NCBI RefSeq assembly: GCF_001905125.1
Contig: NZ_LWLE01000035.1
Span: 376,113 to 440,112, forward strand
Reading direction: 5' to 3'
Source: Streptomyces sp. TSRI0281
GTDB lineage: Bacteria; Actinomycetota; Actinomycetes; Streptomycetales; Streptomycetaceae
DNA length: 64,000 nucleotides
Shown one piece after another: positions 9,170 through 17,646 of the stretch. The notes beneath the pieces were generated by a model. That model did not search any database, was not told the origin of the DNA, and saw nothing but the letters and a program-made list of their open reading frames with translations. Position 1 is the first letter of the stretch; every line of letters starts with the position of its first letter. A program made the position numbers and the translations under genes.

Positions 9170-9469
9170 ATGCCCAGAACCACCCAGCTCCGCACCTACG
9201 TTGTCCGCGAGGGGATGCTTGATGAGTGGGTGAAGCGCTGGCGCGAGGAAATCGTCCCGCTCAGGCTGGAGTTGGGCTTCACGATCGGCGGAGCGTGGGT
9301 CGACCGTGAACGCAGTCATTTCGTGTGGCTGATCTCGTACGACGGGCCGGAGACGTTCGAGGAGCGCAACGCTCTCTACTGGTCGTCACCGGCCCGTGGG
9401 CAGATGGGCCTCGATCCCGGCACCTACTTGGTGAGCAGTGACGACCGCACCGTGGAGGAGCGCTATTGA
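9170..9469 (+). CDS. Small NIPSNAP-like (ferredoxin-fold) protein
   Basis: The product has 99 residues. ATG 9170 is preceded by AGGAGGA (9156-9162), which decides the start over upstream in-frame codons. The sequence TQLRTYVVREGMLDEWVKRW, then GFTIGGAWVDRERSHFVWLISYDG and FEERNALYWSSPAR, matches the NIPSNAP / dimeric alpha-beta-barrel pattern, in which such domains sense or modify small molecules. No catalytic residue can be named. It converges on the WD40 gene with only 6 bases between the stops. The 8982-9169 leader shows no further gene. Confidence 0.6.
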   Translation: MPRTTQLRTYVVREGMLDEWVKRWREEIVPLRLELGFTIGGAWVDRERSHFVWLISYDGPETFEERNALYWSSPARGQMGLDPGTYLVSSDDRTVEERY

Positions 9470-9475
9470 CGGCAC

Positions 9476-12400
9476 CTACGGCGAGGTGAGCGGCAGCATG
9501 TGGTGGTCCCGTTCATCCTCCGCGAGTGTCCGGAAGACACGCCCTCGTGCGTGCGCCTCAAGCTGAACAAAGTCGGGTTCCGCCCTCCAGACGCGGGCAG
9601 TGCCGTCGCTGGAGGCCGTGAGCAACCGGGTGCCGTCCCTCGACCAGCCGACCGACGTCACCTTGTCCTGATGAACTCCGACCACCGTGATCTCCTCGAA
9701 GGTACCGGCGGACCACATGCGTACGGTTCGGTCATCGGAACCTGTGGCGATGTACCGGCCGTCAGGTGACCAGGCGACGGCGCGGACTCGCCCTTCGTGA
9801 CCCTTGAGTGTGTCGATGCGCCGCCCCGTACCGGTCTCCCATACTGCGGCGGTCCAGTCTCCGGAGGCAGTGGCGATCCTCTGCTCGTCCGGAGACCAGG
9901 CAAGGTCATCCACGTAGTTGTCGTGTCCCCGCATCAGGGTGTACTGACGGCTCTCCGCGACGTCCCACACGCGACAAGTGCGGTCGTCGGAAGAACTGGC
10001 GAGCAGCCGGCCGCTGGGTGACCAGGAGATGCGGCCGACCCAGTCCTGATGTCCTGCCAGTGCGACGAGTTCGGTGCCTGAGTCGGCCGCCCATACCCGC
10101 ACGGTGCCATCGTGGCCGCCGGTGGCGATACGCAGGCCGTCGGGCGACCAAGCACAGGCTTCGATGACATCGCCATGGTGCTCGAAGACCGTGGTGGAGT
10201 CGTGGTCCGTGACACGGAAGGTTCCGGCATGGGTACTGAACGCAATCCGGTCGTCCTGCGGCGACCAGGCCACGCTCCACGCACGGCCGTCCGCCGCGAT
10301 CGCCTGTCCGGCGGAACCGCCCGTCGCCGCGTTCCAGAAGCGGACGGTGCCATCGTCGGAGGCGGTGGCAATGCGGCTCTCGTCACGGGACCAGGCCGCC
10401 TGATTCACCGCGCCCCTGTGCCCGTCGAACAGTACGCTCTCGGCCCCCCTCGGCCTCAGATCCCATACGTGCCCGGTGCCGTCGGTCGAGCTGGTGGCGA
10501 GCTGACGGCCCGACGGAGACCACGCAACGCCCCAAACGGTGTCGGTGTGGCCCCGGAGTACGGCGAGAACCTTCGCATCGTCGGTACTGACAATGCGCAC
10601 GGTCCGGTCGGAGGAGGCGGAGGCGAGCGCCCGGCCGTCCGGGGACCAGGCGATGTTCCACACATAGTCGTCGTGCCCGCGCAGGAGCAGCCGCAGGTCC
10701 CCGGTCAGCGCGTCGAAGATCCTTGCGGTGCGGTCGCCCGAGCCGGTGGCGATGCGGTGTCCGTCCGGGGACCAGGCGATACCTTCGACGAAGTCGGTGT
10801 GACCGGTCAGTGTCGTCAGCGGTGAGCCCGTCGCCAGGTCCCACACGATCGCCGTCTGGTCATGGGAAGCGGAGGCCACGCGCGCACCGTCCGGCGACCA
10901 GGCAACGCCCCAGACATCGTCGCGGTGCCCACACAGCTCGTGGACGAGCTCGCCGGAACCGGCCTCCCAGACCCTGACCCTGCAGTCCTTCGACGTGGCG
11001 GCGACGAGTCTCCCATCGGGCGACCAGGCCACCTGTCGTCCGATATCGGTGGCACCGGCCAGCAGCCGAACAGGTTCTCCCGAAGCGGCATTCCAGATCC
11101 GTACGACGTTGTCCCGGCCGGTGGTGGCGATCTGCGAGGAGTCGGGCGCCCAGGCGACTCCCTCGACCATCACACCGTGCGCCGGGAGCACCTTCAGTAC
11201 ACGTCCGGACCTCGCGTCGAAGACACGGGCCGAGCCGTCTCTGGACGCGGTCGCCAGCGAGTCACCGTCGGGGGACCAGGCGACGTGGCGGACGGTGTCC
11301 GTGTGCCCGTCCAGCCGGATGCGGGCGTGGCTGAACGCCAGCGCCGTCATGAGCCCACGGCGGACCGACGACGTGGGCAGACATTCACTCACCGCCGCAA
11401 GGGCGAGGAGGATCGACTGCTCCGGGTGGCTCGCGGCGCTCTCGAGCACATGCCGGCCGATGCCGTCGGAGACGCGGCGCAGGAAGGCCTGATCGCGTCG
11501 CTGCGAAGTCTGGACGAGCAGGCGTGCCGAATCGGAGGCCTGGCCGGACTCCTCCAGTGCGACGAGCCAGCGCTGAGCGAGGGACAGCCTTTCGCCGGTG
11601 AGGAGGTAGTCGGTGCTGCGGCCGGAGCACGACCAGTCCTCGGCCCATTGTTCGAGTTCGGCGCGTTGTCGCAGTTGCTCGACGCGCGCCTCCACCTCCT
11701 GTCTCAGGGGCGCCCACTGGCGGAAGAGCGCTTCGTGAGTCACCTGGGCGTACGGCTCCTGGTCCGAAGAACCCTCGTGGTGAACGGCCGACATCAGGAG
11801 CCGGGCGTCCACGAAAGCGTCGACGATGTGGCGTTCCCGGTCCGTGAGTTCGGACAGCGGGACCCGCCTGCGCGCCACCTCCTGCCCCTGAACCGTCACG
11901 AATCTGAGGAGGACGCGGAGCACAACATCGATACCGCCCTCCCCGGCCCCGGTATCGGCTCCAACCTGCGACACCGTGTGATCCGCCTGCCGTGCGAGTG
12001 CCCCGGCGACGCCGCCGAGGCTGCGGTAGAGCTCCTCCGTCACGGTCTCGCCGGGGCCGGAGGCGAAGTAGAGCTCCTGCAGAAGGTAGGCGAGCAAGGG
12101 CAGCGCATCATCCGTGCCCGCGTCGTCGACGATGCTGTTGACCACCCCCGGTGCGAAAGTGAGGCCCACCAGCTTTCCAGGCCGCTCCACGACCTGCGCG
12201 AGCCGGCTTCTGCCCAACGCCCCAATGGCGATCGGGTGTTGAACCACGTCCGCGTATCCGGTGGCGAGAAGCTGACCGAGAAAGTCGACTCGCAGCGTGG
12301 CCAGGACCCGGATCGTGGAGTCCTGAGCCACGCACGCCCGGAGCGCTTCGAGGAACTGGGCGCGCTCCCGCGGTCCGGCAAGAGTGACCACTTCCTCGAA

Positions 12401-13042
12401 CTGGTCGATCACCAGGAGCGTGCGCCGGAAGCGGCCGCCCCGCAACCGTGACAACTCCGACGGCAACGCGCCGGGGCCCTGCCGAAGACGCCGCAGGACG
12501 GCACTCACCGGCTCCTGGCCCCCACCGGCCGTCACGATGGACGCGGCCAGAGCAGCGAGCGGATTCGGGCCGGGCGCGAAAGCGGGAAGAACTGTCCACC
12601 GCCGCCCCCGCAGCCGAGGCATCACACCGGCTCTGACCAACGAGGACTTTCCGCTCCCGGAGGCTCCCACAAGCACGAGGTATCGGTCACCGGGTCGCTG
12701 CGACGACATGTGGAGTCTGTGGGTCAGCTCCGCGGCCTGTGTCTCCCGACCGAAGAACGCCGCCGCTTCGTCCTCGTCGAACGCGTCCAGCCCCGGATAC
12801 GGCACCCGGTCACGCGGCCAGTCCACGGGCGGCGGAGCGGGGTTCTCAAGCCGGTAGACGACGACCTGACCGACCACCATGGCGACGACCAGCAGGCCGA
12901 TGGCGGGAATGGATGCCTGTTGCAGGACGTGCAACAGCCACGGCACATCGTCCACATTGGTGGCGTAGTTGGTGACGATGCCCAACAGACTGGCGATAAG
13001 CACCAGCACGATCTGGAGGGCCAGTTGCAGACGATGCCTCAT
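9476..13042 (-). CDS. Membrane-anchored STAND ATPase with 14 WD40 repeats
   Basis: This 1188-residue protein starts with two hydrophobic helices (about 9-24 and 45-63). A novel-STAND P-loop domain follows. PYPGLDAFDEDEAAAFFGRE (81-100) is its usual entry motif. Walker A is GASGSGKSS (126-134), Walker B is TLLVIDQFEE (208-217), and ATLRVDFLGQLL is a sensor-like segment. A helical linker leads to 14 WD40 units from about residue 574 to 1150, each with AWSPDG and a GH or WD-like end. Fourteen units suit two seven-bladed propellers. STAND proteins act as signal-gated oligomerising switches, and WD40 arrays are often the sensor. No enzymatic effector domain is visible, and the membrane helices replace the usual N-terminal effector. 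Neighbours do not suggest an operon. Confidence 0.85.
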   Translation of the reverse strand: MRHRLQLALQIVLVLIASLLGIVTNYATNVDDVPWLLHVLQQASIPAIGLLVVAMVVGQVVVYRLENPAPPPVDWPRDRVPYPGLDAFDEDEAAAFFGRETQAAELTHRLHMSSQRPGDRYLVLVGASGSGKSSLVRAGVMPRLRGRRWTVLPAFAPGPNPLAALAASIVTAGGGQEPVSAVLRRLRQGPGALPSELSRLRGGRFRRTLLVIDQFEEVVTLAGPRERAQFLEALRACVAQDSTIRVLATLRVDFLGQLLATGYADVVQHPIAIGALGRSRLAQVVERPGKLVGLTFAPGVVNSIVDDAGTDDALPLLAYLLQELYFASGPGETVTEELYRSLGGVAGALARQADHTVSQVGADTGAGEGGIDVVLRVLLRFVTVQGQEVARRRVPLSELTDRERHIVDAFVDARLLMSAVHHEGSSDQEPYAQVTHEALFRQWAPLRQEVEARVEQLRQRAELEQWAEDWSCSGRSTDYLLTGERLSLAQRWLVALEESGQASDSARLLVQTSQRRDQAFLRRVSDGIGRHVLESAASHPEQSILLALAAVSECLPTSSVRRGLMTALAFSHARIRLDGHTDTVRHVAWSPDGDSLATASRDGSARVFDARSGRVLKVLPAHGVMVEGVAWAPDSSQIATTGRDNVVRIWNAASGEPVRLLAGATDIGRQVAWSPDGRLVAATSKDCRVRVWEAGSGELVHELCGHRDDVWGVAWSPDGARVASASHDQTAIVWDLATGSPLTTLTGHTDFVEGIAWSPDGHRIATGSGDRTARIFDALTGDLRLLLRGHDDYVWNIAWSPDGRALASASSDRTVRIVSTDDAKVLAVLRGHTDTVWGVAWSPSGRQLATSSTDGTGHVWDLRPRGAESVLFDGHRGAVNQAAWSRDESRIATASDDGTVRFWNAATGGSAGQAIAADGRAWSVAWSPQDDRIAFSTHAGTFRVTDHDSTTVFEHHGDVIEACAWSPDGLRIATGGHDGTVRVWAADSGTELVALAGHQDWVGRISWSPSGRLLASSSDDRTCRVWDVAESRQYTLMRGHDNYVDDLAWSPDEQRIATASGDWTAAVWETGTGRRIDTLKGHEGRVRAVAWSPDGRYIATGSDDRTVRMWSAGTFEEITVVGVHQDKVTSVGWSRDGTRLLTASSDGTARVWRAEPDFVQLEAHARGRVFRTLAEDERDHHMLPLTSP

Positions 13043-13281
13043 AAAGCGTCAACCATGCTCTCGCCGCTTCCGCGCACGCCCCGCCCCCCGCTCCCGCACC
13101 AACGAGGACGCCGATCGCACGACAGCGGGGCGCCGGTGATTCACGACCATCATCGGAGCCGGGAGCGGCGATCTCAACATCCTCCGGGAATTCAAGCCAC
13201 GTCGCCGCCCACGCATTCGGCAGAGACGGACACAGGTTCACCGCACAACATGACTTTCGGCCACCGGGGCAGCCGCCCGGA

Positions 13282-13623
13282 TCATGCCGGCGCGAACACG
13301 TCCTCCAGTTCCTGGAGCAGCTTTCGCTTCGGGCGGGCGCCCACCATCGACTTCACCGGTTCGCCCGCGCGGAACACCATCAGGGTCGGCGTCGAGAGCA
13401 CTCCGTACCGCACGGTGATGCCCGGGTTGTGGTCGACGTCGAGTTGGACGATCTTGAGCCGGTCGGCGTCCTCCCGCGCGATCGCGCTCAGCACCGGGAC
13501 GAGCTGGCGGCAGGGGCCGCACCAGTCGGCGGTGAACTGCACCAGGACGGGCAGGCCGGCCGCCAGTACCTCCTGGTCGAAGGTCTCATCGGTGACGTCG
13601 GCGACACCTTCTGCATGGATCAT
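13282..13623 (-). CDS. trxA: Thioredoxin
   Basis: This 113-residue cytoplasmic dithiol oxidoreductase has the canonical active site FTADWCGPC near residue 33, the cis-Pro loop STPTLMVF, and the VDVDHN-like strand. It starts 3 bases after the merR-type gene on the same strand, with GGAGG inside the end of that gene, so the two are co-transcribed. The pairing suggests that the MerR protein controls thioredoxin supply in response to a stress signal (inference). The 240 bases between this gene and the WD40 gene start contain nothing I recognise. Confidence 0.93.
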   Translation of the reverse strand: MIHAEGVADVTDETFDQEVLAAGLPVLVQFTADWCGPCRQLVPVLSAIAREDADRLKIVQLDVDHNPGITVRYGVLSTPTLMVFRAGEPVKSMVGARPKRKLLQELEDVFAPA

Positions 13624-13626
13624 CTG

Positions 13627-14031
13627 TCATCCTCCCAGTTCACAACGTGGTTCCGGACCGCCGGGCAGCTCGGCGGACGCTTCGAGTTCCGCCCGTGCGA
13701 GCTGTGCGCCGACCTCCGTACGGACCGTGCGCAGCTGCTCGATGAGCGCGTCGAGTTCGCCGAGCTTGCGCCGGTAGACGGCGAGCGAGGCGGGGCAGGC
13801 GTCGCCCGCCGGGTGACCGGCGCGCAGGCAGTCGACGAACGGCCGGGTCTCCTCCAGATCGAACCCGAAGTCCTGAAGGGTCCGGATCTGCTGGAGCATC
13901 CGCAGGTCGCTCTCGTCGTACGTGCGGTAGCCGTTCACCGCGCGCCGTGCCTGAAGAAGTCCGCGTGACTCGTAGTAGCGCAGAGTCCGCGTCGTCGTCC
14001 CGGCCCGCTCGGCCAGCTCACCGATTCGCAT
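13627..14031 (-). CDS. MerR-family transcriptional regulator
   Basis: The 134-residue product begins MRIGELAERAGTTTRTLRYYESRGLL, a textbook MerR winged helix, followed by NGYRTYDESDLRMLQQI and a coiled-coil dimerisation helix (about 75-115). Cysteines at about 67 and 77 (DCLRAG...DACPAS) and one near the C-terminus (PRCELGG) could be redox or metal ligands. No full SoxR or CueR cysteine signature is present. It is followed by trxA in the same transcript. A perfect 20-base dyad lies just upstream of the start and is the likely autoregulatory operator. Confidence 0.9.
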   Translation of the reverse strand: MRIGELAERAGTTTRTLRYYESRGLLQARRAVNGYRTYDESDLRMLQQIRTLQDFGFDLEETRPFVDCLRAGHPAGDACPASLAVYRRKLGELDALIEQLRTVRTEVGAQLARAELEASAELPGGPEPRCELGG

Positions 14032-14045
14032 ATGCCGACGGTAAT

Positions 14046-14065
14046 CCTTGACGCGGGCGTCAAGG
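14046..14065. promoter_or_regulatory. MerR-type operator CCTTGACGCGGGCGTCAAGG
   Basis: Perfect 8-bp arms are separated by CGGG, 14 bases upstream of the merR start. The arm contains TTGACG, which can double as a -35 element. This is the geometry expected for MerR proteins, which untwist a long spacer. Binding by the adjacent regulator is inferred. Confidence 0.65.
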
Positions 14066-14172
14066 CAAGGACGGGAAGCCTCTCACCGTCTGCGAGGGTT
14101 CCATTGCTCTGTGCATTCAAGAAGTTAAAAGTGTGACGCCATTGACGGCTCCTCCGTGTGCATCTACAAAAG

Positions 14173-14188
14173 CTGAGAGCGCTCTCAG
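14173..14188. promoter_or_regulatory. LacI-type operator CTGAGAGCGCTCTCAG before the GH16 gene
   Basis: This is a 16-base perfect palindrome with a central GCGC, 35 bases upstream of the GH16 start. It resembles the TGGGAGCGCTCCCA boxes bound by CebR and related sugar-responsive LacI repressors of Streptomyces. It is probably the site of induction by oligosaccharide. No LacI gene is nearby. Confidence 0.65.
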
Positions 14189-14222
14189 ACACTCACCAGC
14201 ACCACCTCACCGGAGGTGTTCC

Positions 14223-15686
14223 TTGAGCACGAGCCGCATCCCCCACAGACGCACCACCGTCCTCGCCGCACTCACCGCGTCCGCCCTCGCACTCGCGGGG
14301 CTGGTCACCGTCCTGGGGTCCGGGTCCGCGCGGGGTGACGTACCGCCCGCCCCGGGCTGGAACCTTCAGTGGAGCGACGACTTCAACGGCGCCGACCGCT
14401 CGCTCCCCTCGGCCGCGAACTGGCAGATCGACACCGGCCACTCCTACCCCGGCGGGCCCGGCAACTGGGGCACGGGCGAGGTCCAGAACTACACCTCCAG
14501 CCCCGACAACCTCAGCCTCGACGGGAACGGCAACCTCCGGATCACCCCGCTGCGGGACGGTGCGGGCAACTGGACCTCGGGCCGGGTCGAGACCAAGCGG
14601 GCCGACTTCAAGGCTCCGGCGGGCGGCACCCTGCGCATCGAGAGCCGCATCCAGATGCCGAACGTCACCGGAAACGCGGCGCTCGGCTACTGGCCCGCCT
14701 TCTGGGCGCTCGGCTCCCCCTACCGGGGCAACTACTGGAACTGGCCGGGCATCGGCGAGTTCGACATCATGGAGAACGTCAACGGGATCAACTCCGTCTG
14801 GGGCGTGCTGCACTGCGGTGTGAACCCGGGCGGCCCATGCAACGAGACCAGCGGCATCGCCAGCAACAGGGCCTGTCCAGGAGCGAGTTGCCAGTCGGCG
14901 TTCCACACGTACCGCTTCGAGTGGGACCGCTCGGCCACGCCGAACGCCCTGCGCTGGTACGTGGACGACCAGCTCTTCCACACGGTCACCCAGAACCAGC
15001 TGGACGCCGGCACCTGGGCCAATATGACCGACCACGCCGGGTACTTCGTCCTGCTCAACCTGGCGATCGGCGGCGCGTTCCCCGACGCGCTGGCCGGGAA
15101 GACCCCGACCGCCGACACCGTCCCCGGCCGCCCGATGCTCATCGACTACGTCGGCGTCTGGACCCGTGGAGGCAGCGGCCCCACCGATCCCCCGGACCCG
15201 ACCGACCCGCCCACCGGCTCGTCCACGCTGGCGCTCCGCAGCGGTGGCGGTCTCGGCGCGGCGCAGTCCACCGCATCGGCCGTCACGCTCGCCCCGGCGG
15301 GCGGCGCCAACCATGACGGCACCCCGCACAGCCCGCAGACCTTCACCGCCTCCGGCGTCACCAGGACGTACGACGGTGGGGCCACCCAGTTCGACCTGCT
15401 CGTCGACGCGGGCACCACGATCGCCAACGGCCAGCAGGTGAGGGTGAGTTACGACCGCACGGGCGACGGGACCTGGGACCGTACGGAGACGTACGCCTAC
15501 TTCCCGACCGACCCCGTACCCGGCTACGAGCACTACACCCAGAGCCGGGGCCTGAAGTCCGCGACCGGAAGCCACGGCAATCTGGTGAACGGCACGGTGA
15601 AGGTCGAGATCTGGAACGCCATCGGGAACGGCTCCAGCACCGTCGGGGTCGGCAATCAGTCCGTCGTCCGCATTCCCTTCGGCTGA
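14223..15686 (+). CDS. Secreted GH16 beta-1,3-glucanase-like glycoside hydrolase with C-terminal accessory domain
   Basis: The product has 487 residues. The start is TTG 14223, placed 6 bases after GGAGG (14212-14216); it directly precedes the signal-peptide Arg residues, and an upstream ATG would give an unusual leader. Signal peptide is about 1-38. The GH16 domain (about 45-310) has GEFDIMEN with catalytic Glu179 and Glu184 around Asp181, and GYWPAFWALG in the cleft. This points to endo-1,3-beta-glucan hydrolysis. A PTDPPDPTDPP linker leads to a beta-rich domain (about 340-487) ending in VVRIPFG, possibly carbohydrate binding (CBM56-like), which I cannot confirm. It probably degrades fungal or plant beta-glucan outside the cell and is controlled by the upstream palindrome. 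Confidence 0.9.
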   Translation: MSTSRIPHRRTTVLAALTASALALAGLVTVLGSGSARGDVPPAPGWNLQWSDDFNGADRSLPSAANWQIDTGHSYPGGPGNWGTGEVQNYTSSPDNLSLDGNGNLRITPLRDGAGNWTSGRVETKRADFKAPAGGTLRIESRIQMPNVTGNAALGYWPAFWALGSPYRGNYWNWPGIGEFDIMENVNGINSVWGVLHCGVNPGGPCNETSGIASNRACPGASCQSAFHTYRFEWDRSATPNALRWYVDDQLFHTVTQNQLDAGTWANMTDHAGYFVLLNLAIGGAFPDALAGKTPTADTVPGRPMLIDYVGVWTRGGSGPTDPPDPTDPPTGSSTLALRSGGGLGAAQSTASAVTLAPAGGANHDGTPHSPQTFTASGVTRTYDGGATQFDLLVDAGTTIANGQQVRVSYDRTGDGTWDRTETYAYFPTDPVPGYEHYTQSRGLKSATGSHGNLVNGTVKVEIWNAIGNGSSTVGVGNQSVVRIPFG

Positions 15687-15692
15687 CGGATC

Positions 15693-15760
15693 CCGGACCG
15701 GGGATGACGTGTGGCCGGTACGAGGGCTCCCGTACCGGCCACACGTCATCCCCGGTCCGG
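15693..15760. terminator. 30-bp perfect hairpin between GH16 and the GlxA-type gene
   Basis: Arms 15693-15722 and 15731-15760 are exactly complementary over 30 bp, with an 8-base loop (AGGGCTCC). It starts 6 bases after the GH16 stop, so it is a very strong terminator or mRNA 3' protector, though far longer than needed. No T run follows. Confidence 0.8.
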
Positions 15761-15847
15761 CGAGGGACGTCCGCACGGGCCCGGCGTGTCCGGATGTGAC
15801 AGGGAATCGTCATTGCGGTCATCGTGGGCGGACACGAGGATGGAGGC

Positions 15848-16840
15848 ATGCCCCATCCCCACCGTGTCGTCATCGCGGTCTTCCCCGATGTCGATCTCCT
15901 CGACGTCACCGGCCCGGCCGAGGTCTTCGCCCTGGCCAACCGGGAGACCGCGGGCCGCGCCGGGTACGAGGTCCGCCTGGCGGGGCCCGCAGGGGGCGAG
16001 GTGCGGACCTCGGCGGGTGTGCGGCTGCTGGCCGACCTGTCGTTCTCCGAGGTCGGCGGCCAGGTGGACACGCTCCTGGTGCCCGGCGCGGTCGACATGA
16101 CCGAGGAGGGCCCCACCGCGCGCATCGACCAGGATGTCGTGGCGTGGGTGAAGGACACCGCACCGCACGCCCGGCGGGTGGCATCCGTGTGCGTGGGCGC
16201 GCACCTGCTGGCCGCGGCCGGACTCCTCGACGGGAGGACGGCGACCACCCACTGGTCGACCGCCGCCCAGCTCGCCGCCGACCACCCGGCCGTCACCGTC
16301 GACCCGGACCCGATCTTCGTACGGACCGACCGGGGGCGGATCTGGACCGGCGCCGGGATCAGCGCCTGCCTGGACCTCGCGCTGGCCCTGGTGGCCGAGG
16401 ACCAGGGGGAGGACGTCGCTCTGGCGGTGGCGCGGCAGCTGGTGATGTACCTCAGACGACAGGGTGGCCAGAGCCAGTTCTCCGTGCCGCTCAGCCGGCC
16501 CGCCACCTTCCGCCGCGACATCGACGAGCTGCGCCTGTGGATCGCCGAGCACCTCGACGAGGACCTGTCCGCGGAGGCCCTGGCGGCCCATATGTGCCTG
16601 AGCGAACGGCACTTCGCCCGGGTGTTCAAGCAGGAGACCGGCGCAGGCCCGGCCGCCTACGTCGAGGCCGCCCGGGTCGAGGCGGCCCGGCGCCTGCTGG
16701 AGACCACCGACTGCCCGCTCGACCGGGTCGCGGCCACCGCCGGGCTCGGTTCGGTCGAAACCCTGCACCGGGCGTTCAAGCGGCAGCTCTCCACCACCCC
16801 GGCGGCCTACCGCCGCCGCTTCCGTACCCGTACCGCCTGA
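15848..16840 (+). CDS. GlxA-family transcriptional regulator (DJ-1/PfpI domain plus AraC HTH)
   Basis: The product has 330 residues from ATG 15848, with GAGGA (15836-15840) at proper spacing. The N-terminal DJ-1/PfpI-like domain (about 1-170) contains VAIFP-type strands, DLLDVTGPAEVFALAN and the nucleophile-elbow-like ASVCVGAHLLAAAGLL with Cys near 117. The C-terminal AraC domain (about 225-330) has two HTH motifs, LAAHMCLSERHFARVFKQETG and VAATAGLGSVETLHRAFKR. Such regulators usually control adjacent amidase or hydrolase genes. The isochorismatase-like gene 87 bases downstream on the same strand is the obvious target. The ligand is unknown. Confidence 0.9.
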   Translation: MPHPHRVVIAVFPDVDLLDVTGPAEVFALANRETAGRAGYEVRLAGPAGGEVRTSAGVRLLADLSFSEVGGQVDTLLVPGAVDMTEEGPTARIDQDVVAWVKDTAPHARRVASVCVGAHLLAAAGLLDGRTATTHWSTAAQLAADHPAVTVDPDPIFVRTDRGRIWTGAGISACLDLALALVAEDQGEDVALAVARQLVMYLRRQGGQSQFSVPLSRPATFRRDIDELRLWIAEHLDEDLSAEALAAHMCLSERHFARVFKQETGAGPAAYVEAARVEAARRLLETTDCPLDRVAATAGLGSVETLHRAFKRQLSTTPAAYRRRFRTRTA

Positions 16841-16927
16841 CCTTCGCCGCCCACCCGCCCCGTCCCGCCCGTACGCATGCGACGCGGACAGCTTCGCCAT
16901 GCGTCCTTCCGCCACGAAAGGCACACC

Positions 16928-17554
16928 ATGAGCACGGACCGGCAGCCCTCCACGACCCTGCGCGACGTGATCGGCCTCGACAGCCGGCCTGCCGCGCTGA
17001 GCGAATCCGTCCTGATCCTGATCGACTACCAGAACACCTACCGCACCGGCGTCATGGCCCTGGAAGGCGCCGAGGAGGCCCTCGCGGCCGGTGCCCGCCT
17101 GCTGGAGCGCGCCCGTGCCGCGGGCACCCCGGTCGTCCACGTCATCAACGACGGCGGCGAGAACACCCCCTACGACATCCGCGCCCACCTCGGTGCCCTC
17201 AGCGACGAGGTCGCGCCGAAGGACGGCGAGGCGGTCGTGGTCAAGCAGTTCCCCAACGCCTTCCACCTCACCGAACTGGAGAAGACCCTCACCGGCCTGG
17301 GCGCCGCTCCGGGCAGCGGGAAGGACCTGGTCCTCGGCGGCTTCATGACGCACATGTGCGTCAGCCACACCGCCCAGGGCGCCTTCAACCTCGGCTACCG
17401 CCCCACCGTCGTCGCCGAGACGACCGCCACCCGCGCGCTCGCCGCCCCCGACGGCACCGTCCTGCCCGCCGCCGTCCTGCAGAAGGCTGCCCTCACCACG
17501 GTCACCGACCTGTTCGGCACGGTCGTCCCCACCGTCGACGCCCTCCCCGCCTGA
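16928..17554 (+). CDS. Isochorismatase-family cysteine hydrolase
   Basis: The 208-residue alpha/beta hydrolase has the family triad in order: LILIDYQNTY (Asp about 33), VVKQFPNAF (Lys about 101) and GFMTHMCVSHTA (Cys about 143). Family members hydrolyse N-carbamoyl or amide substrates, nicotinamide or isochorismate. THMCVSHTA is typical of the broad YcaC/CSHase-like group, so the substrate is open. ATG 16928 follows GAAAGG. It lies downstream of, and is probably regulated by, the GlxA-type protein. A perfect hairpin follows the stop. Confidence 0.9.
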   Translation: MSTDRQPSTTLRDVIGLDSRPAALSESVLILIDYQNTYRTGVMALEGAEEALAAGARLLERARAAGTPVVHVINDGGENTPYDIRAHLGALSDEVAPKDGEAVVVKQFPNAFHLTELEKTLTGLGAAPGSGKDLVLGGFMTHMCVSHTAQGAFNLGYRPTVVAETTATRALAAPDGTVLPAAVLQKAALTTVTDLFGTVVPTVDALPA

Positions 17555-17562
17555 AACGGGAC

Positions 17563-17606
17563 CCGCCGCCGGGCGGCAGGGCCGACACCCTGCCGCCCGG
17601 CGGCGG
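17563..17606. terminator. 19-bp hairpin between convergent genes
   Basis: Arms 17563-17581 and 17588-17606 pair perfectly around the loop CCGACA. The isochorismatase-like gene and the surface-protein gene end on either side, so it probably stops transcription from both. Confidence 0.8.
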
Positions 17607-17646
17607 CGACGTCACCCCGGAGGCGTGGGGCGCGGGGGTACGAGGG

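Noticed and set aside
9585..11330. CRISPR-like or satellite DNA repeat
   Set aside because: The regular ~125-base periodicity is produced by WD40 codons (AWSPDG motifs) and the units diverge too much; there is no spacer structure.
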